Assembly (NCBI GenBank): GCA_021799405.1
Contig: JAJZAL010000116.1
Span: forward strand, 1-15,915
Length of the DNA stretch: 15,915 nt
Origin: Acidobacteriota bacterium
Lineage (GTDB): Bacteria > Acidobacteriota > Terriglobia > Terriglobales > Acidobacteriaceae
Reading direction: 5' to 3'
Below, piece after piece: positions 13,729 to 15,915 of the stretch. Each line of letters starts with the position of its first letter. The first letter of the stretch is position 1. The position numbers and the translations under genes were made by a program. The notes beneath the pieces are model-generated. The model was not told the origin of the DNA. It saw nothing but the letters and a program-made list of their open reading frames with translations, and ran no database searches.

Positions 13729-13775
13729 GAGCGCGGAAGAAATCAAAGAATCGGGAGAGGTAAGATTCAGCAGTT

Positions 13776-13808
13776 GTCTTTGGAGGCGATCACACCGCCT
13801 CCAAAGAC
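13776..13808. terminator. Hairpin terminator between convergent genes
   Basis: GTCTTTGGAGGCG (13776-13788) and CGCCTCCAAAGAC (13796-13808) form a perfect 13-bp stem with a 7-base loop, 48 bases after the receptor stop. On the plus strand a loose T-rich tract (CAATTTT) follows several bases later; on the minus strand there is none. It probably ends the receptor transcript and may also block read-through from the convergent aminopeptidase gene. Confidence 0.65.
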
Positions 13809-13851
13809 GTTGGCAATTTTGGATCCACGGCCCTGTGCGATGAGGATGAAA

Positions 13852-15102
13852 TCAGAGCCACTCGCCCTTGCGCATCAGAGGCTCGGCCACGCCGGTAGCG
13901 GAGATGCCATCAATATCTAACTCGGCTGAGCCGATCATCCAGTCCACGTGGATGAGACTCTCATTGGCGCCGCGCGCGGCCAGTTCTTCAGCAGTCATCT
14001 TGTCGCCTTCGCGCAAACAGGTGGAGTAGGACTGGCCAAGTGCGATATGCGACGCAGCGTTCTCGTCGAACAGCGTGTTGAGGAAGGTGAGTCCGCTGGC
14101 GGCGATGGGCGACGCGTGCGGAACAAGCGCCACTTCTCCCAGCCGGCGTGCGCCTTCATCTGTGCCGATCAGCTTCTGGAGCACCTCCTGGCCGCGGGAA
14201 GCGCGAGCCTCGACAATACTGCCGCCTTGAAAGCGCACCTGGATTCCCTCGATCATGGTTCCCTGGTGGGAAAGCGGTTTGGTTGCCGTCACCACGCCTT
14301 CGGCACGGTCCCTGTGCGGCGCGGTGAAGATCTCTTCCGTAGGCATGTTGGGGATGCAGTAAATGCCGTTGCCTGCGGTAGTGCCGCCGCCGAGCCAAAG
14401 GTGGTCGTCTGCCAGACCGAGGCGGAAGTCAGTACCCGGGCCTTTGTATTGGAGCCACGCGTAGCGCTTCTCGTTCAACTTGGCTGCGCGCTGCTGCAGG
14501 CTGGCATCGTGAGCACGCCATGCCGCCACGGGATCGGCAACGTCAATGCGGCTGGTAGAGAAGATCGCCTCCCAGAGTTGCGCGAGCGCAGCCTCAGGAG
14601 CCGCTCCGGGGAACATGGCCGCTGCCCAGGCCGGAGTCGCGCTCGCGACTATGGTCCAGTTAATCGCGTGACGGGTGATAAGTTCCAGCGCCGGGCGGTA
14701 GGCGTGTGAGACGGCGCGATTGGCGCGGCCTACCTTGTCCGCATCTTCGTTGGCCAGCAATGCCGGGTCTGCGCCGGCAATCGCAAGGCGAGCGGCTCCG
14801 CTTTTGAAAGCTGCGGCCATGCCATCGTAGAGCCACTTTGCGGCATGGTCGAAGCTCTCGTCTGGAGCGAAGTGGTAACGGGCAAGCGTGGCCTCGTCGT
14901 CCGCGTAGAGCGTTGTCACCAGTGATGCGCCGGCACGGTAAGCATGCTCAGTGATGCGGCGGGCAAGCTGCAGTGAGTCGAGCGAGGCCGTCATGACCAG
15001 TTCCTGGCCGGGCTGGAGGCCAAGGCCTACCTTCACGGCGACTTCAGCAAGCAGATCCAGATTCTCAGAAAAGCTGCGGGATGTTGGAGTCGATTTTGGC
15101 AT
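13852..15102 (-). CDS. M29-family metallo-aminopeptidase
   Basis: This 416-residue cytosolic enzyme of the AmpS/AmpT (aminopeptidase T) type removes N-terminal residues from peptides using two metal ions. The family's metal ligands and catalytic residues are all visible: Glu257 (NMPTEEIFTAP), Glu323 (GEVALVPH), Glu347 (FDENAASH), His352, Tyr359 (GQSYS), His385 and Asp387 (HVDWMIG). They are displaced from my recollection of the Thermus enzyme numbering by a constant 7, then 9. Length and both ends are normal. AAAGG (15116-15112) precedes the ATG. It is convergent with the receptor gene; upstream, 195 bases containing tRNA remnant C separate it from the dehydratase gene on the same strand. I see no functional link to either neighbour; peptide recycling is the likely role. 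Confidence 0.9.
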   Translation of the reverse strand: MPKSTPTSRSFSENLDLLAEVAVKVGLGLQPGQELVMTASLDSLQLARRITEHAYRAGASLVTTLYADDEATLARYHFAPDESFDHAAKWLYDGMAAAFKSGAARLAIAGADPALLANEDADKVGRANRAVSHAYRPALELITRHAINWTIVASATPAWAAAMFPGAAPEAALAQLWEAIFSTSRIDVADPVAAWRAHDASLQQRAAKLNEKRYAWLQYKGPGTDFRLGLADDHLWLGGGTTAGNGIYCIPNMPTEEIFTAPHRDRAEGVVTATKPLSHQGTMIEGIQVRFQGGSIVEARASRGQEVLQKLIGTDEGARRLGEVALVPHASPIAASGLTFLNTLFDENAASHIALGQSYSTCLREGDKMTAEELAARGANESLIHVDWMIGSAELDIDGISATGVAEPLMRKGEWL

Positions 15103-15148
15103 TGTAGGAATTACCTTTGAAATACGATCATTGCAGGCTGCACAAAAA

Positions 15149-15186
15149 TATGACTCTCCCTGCGCTAACCGTTGAGCTGCAGGCGC
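15149..15186 (-). repeat. tRNA 5'-half remnant C (decayed)
   Basis: On the minus strand this again shows an acceptor 5' strand (GCGCCTG), a D arm (GCTC, AACGGTTA, GCGC, one mispair) and the start of an anticodon arm with TCATA, then runs into T-rich sequence. It matches remnant A closely across the D arm (CTAACCGTTGAGCT on the plus strand is identical in both) but carries one inserted base in the anticodon arm. It is in the same orientation as A and B and the most degraded of the three. It lies between the aminopeptidase and dehydratase genes. Confidence 0.65.
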
Positions 15187-15297
15187 AGCTTGTCACCAAC
15201 GATTGTATCTTGCTGATCCTACAATCGCCTCCAAGCCACTTTCCCCAACAGCATTCCTGTGCTGGCGCTGCATCGCTTTTTCATTTCCCTTGAAGCG

Positions 15298-15915
15298 CTA
15301 AAGCGAGACGCCACGCTTCCATGGAATAAAGTCGATCTGGCCACGCAGCTCCGAGTACGTTCTACGCTCGCCGCTGGCCACGGCGATGGAGAGCTCCAGC
15401 AGCTTTTCCGCGCAGTCGCTGACGGTCTCTTCGCCGGTAACAATGCCTCCGGCGTTGAAGTCGATGATGTCGCCCATGCGCTCAAAGAGCGTGGTATTGG
15501 TAGAGATCTTTATGACCGGCGCGATGGGATTGCCGGTAGGCGTACCCAGGCCAGTGGTAAAGAGCACCAGATTACAGCCTGCGCCTACCTGCGCGGTCAC
15601 GCTCTCAACGTCGTTGCCCGGAGTGCATTGCAGATTGAGGCCACGCGCGGTGACGTACTCCGGGTAGTCGATGACGCCGCACACCGGGCCAACACCGCCC
15701 TTGCGCGCCGCGCCGGCCGACTTGATGGCGTCGGTGATGAGGCCATCGCGGATATTGCCGGGCGAGGGATTGAAGGCAAAGTCTGACTGCGAGGCTTTGG
15801 CGCGCGCTGCATACGTGCGCATCAGATTGCTGAAGCGCTCCGCCAACTCATCGTTCACGCAGCGGTTGACGAGTTCCTGCTCCACACCATGAAGTTCGGG
15901 AAACTCCGAAAGCAT
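15298..15915 (-). CDS. UxaA/GarD-family sugar-acid dehydratase, C-terminal part (partial)
   Basis: Two hundred and five residues are visible, ending at TAG 15300-15298; the N-terminal part lies beyond the right edge. The Met at 15915 is probably internal, because the sequence there is already deep in the catalytic domain. Family features are '[24 protein letters not shown]', '[58 protein letters not shown]' split over about residues 108-165, and a final '[12 protein letters not shown]'. These match the large domain of altronate and galactarate dehydratases, iron-dependent enzymes that dehydrate sugar acids to 2-keto-3-deoxy products in hexuronate breakdown. Which sugar acid is used cannot be told from this part. 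It is on the same strand as the aminopeptidase, but the 195-base gap argues against a tight operon. Confidence 0.85.
   Translation of the reverse strand: MLSEFPELHGVEQELVNRCVNDELAERFSNLMRTYAARAKASQSDFAFNPSPGNIRDGLITDAIKSAGAARKGGVGPVCGVIDYPEYVTARGLNLQCTPGNDVESVTAQVGAGCNLVLFTTGLGTPTGNPIAPVIKISTNTTLFERMGDIIDFNAGGIVTGEETVSDCAEKLLELSIAVASGERRTYSELRGQIDFIPWKRGVSL

Noticed and set aside
13948..14709. Plus-strand 253-codon frame inside the aminopeptidase gene
   Set aside because: The minus strand has all M29 metal ligands; the plus-strand translation has no coherent motif.
15259..15786. Plus-strand 175-codon frame inside the dehydratase gene
   Set aside because: The minus strand carries clear UxaA/GarD motifs; this is its shadow.
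1..15915. CRISPR array, insertion sequence ends or rRNA genes
   Set aside because: No regularly spaced short repeats, transposase motifs with terminal inverted repeats, or rRNA-like sequence were found. The only tandem repeat is the coding 78-bp unit.

Overview
The window looks like chromosome of an Acidobacteriota bacterium (Terriglobia-like). The main reason is the very large outer-membrane receptor with an N-terminal carboxypeptidase-regulatory-like domain (Oar/TonB-dependent type), a family greatly expanded in that phylum. The moderately high GC content and the style of the FecR and CHASE2 genes agree. This is inference from gene content; no rRNA or other phylogenetic marker is present.

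Layout. (1) 1-1685, minus strand: a tight defence-type operon running off the left edge. It reads AbiEi-like antitoxin, AbiEii-like nucleotidyltransferase toxin (TAATG overlap), then, 9 bases further on, the N-terminus of a coiled-coil protein that resembles TOTE-type helicase/primase proteins. A 33-bp inverted repeat overlaps the antitoxin start. (2) 1781-3021, minus strand: an intact CAU-anticodon tRNA, a 41-nt tRNA 5'-half remnant, and, abutting it, a tyrosine recombinase whose box II catalytic His is replaced by Pro and whose N-terminus is short. (3) 3301-9103, plus strand: a five-gene envelope-sensing locus made of an outer-membrane beta-barrel protein, a CHASE2 sensor histidine kinase, an NtrC-type sigma-54 response regulator, a secreted FecR-domain protein and a secreted low-complexity protein built from about 17 'xTxDQL' repeats. 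A well-formed -24/-12 promoter lies just before the FecR gene and a perfect 18-bp palindrome lies about 106 bp upstream of its predicted start site. The regulator therefore probably switches on its own downstream neighbours. A 15-bp hairpin terminator closes the locus. (4) 9104-10395: about 1.3 kb without a convincing large gene. It holds one possible 47-residue ORF, a palindrome, a second tRNA 5'-half remnant and a sigma-70-like promoter covered by two palindromes. (5) 10396-13728, plus strand: the TonB-dependent receptor, ended by a 13-bp hairpin shared with the convergent gene. (6) 13852-15915, minus strand: an M29-family aminopeptidase, a third and more decayed tRNA 5'-half remnant, and the C-terminal part of a UxaA/GarD-type sugar-acid dehydratase cut by the right edge.

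The strongest candidate for an undescribed system is the 3301-9103 locus. Its parts suggest this circuit: CHASE2 kinase senses an envelope signal, phosphorylates the sigma-54 activator, and the activator induces a secreted FecR protein plus a repeat-rich exported protein. Second is the AbiE plus TOTE-like operon at the left edge. Third is the family of truncated tRNA 5' halves, all in the same orientation, two of which bracket the recombinase and the envelope locus.
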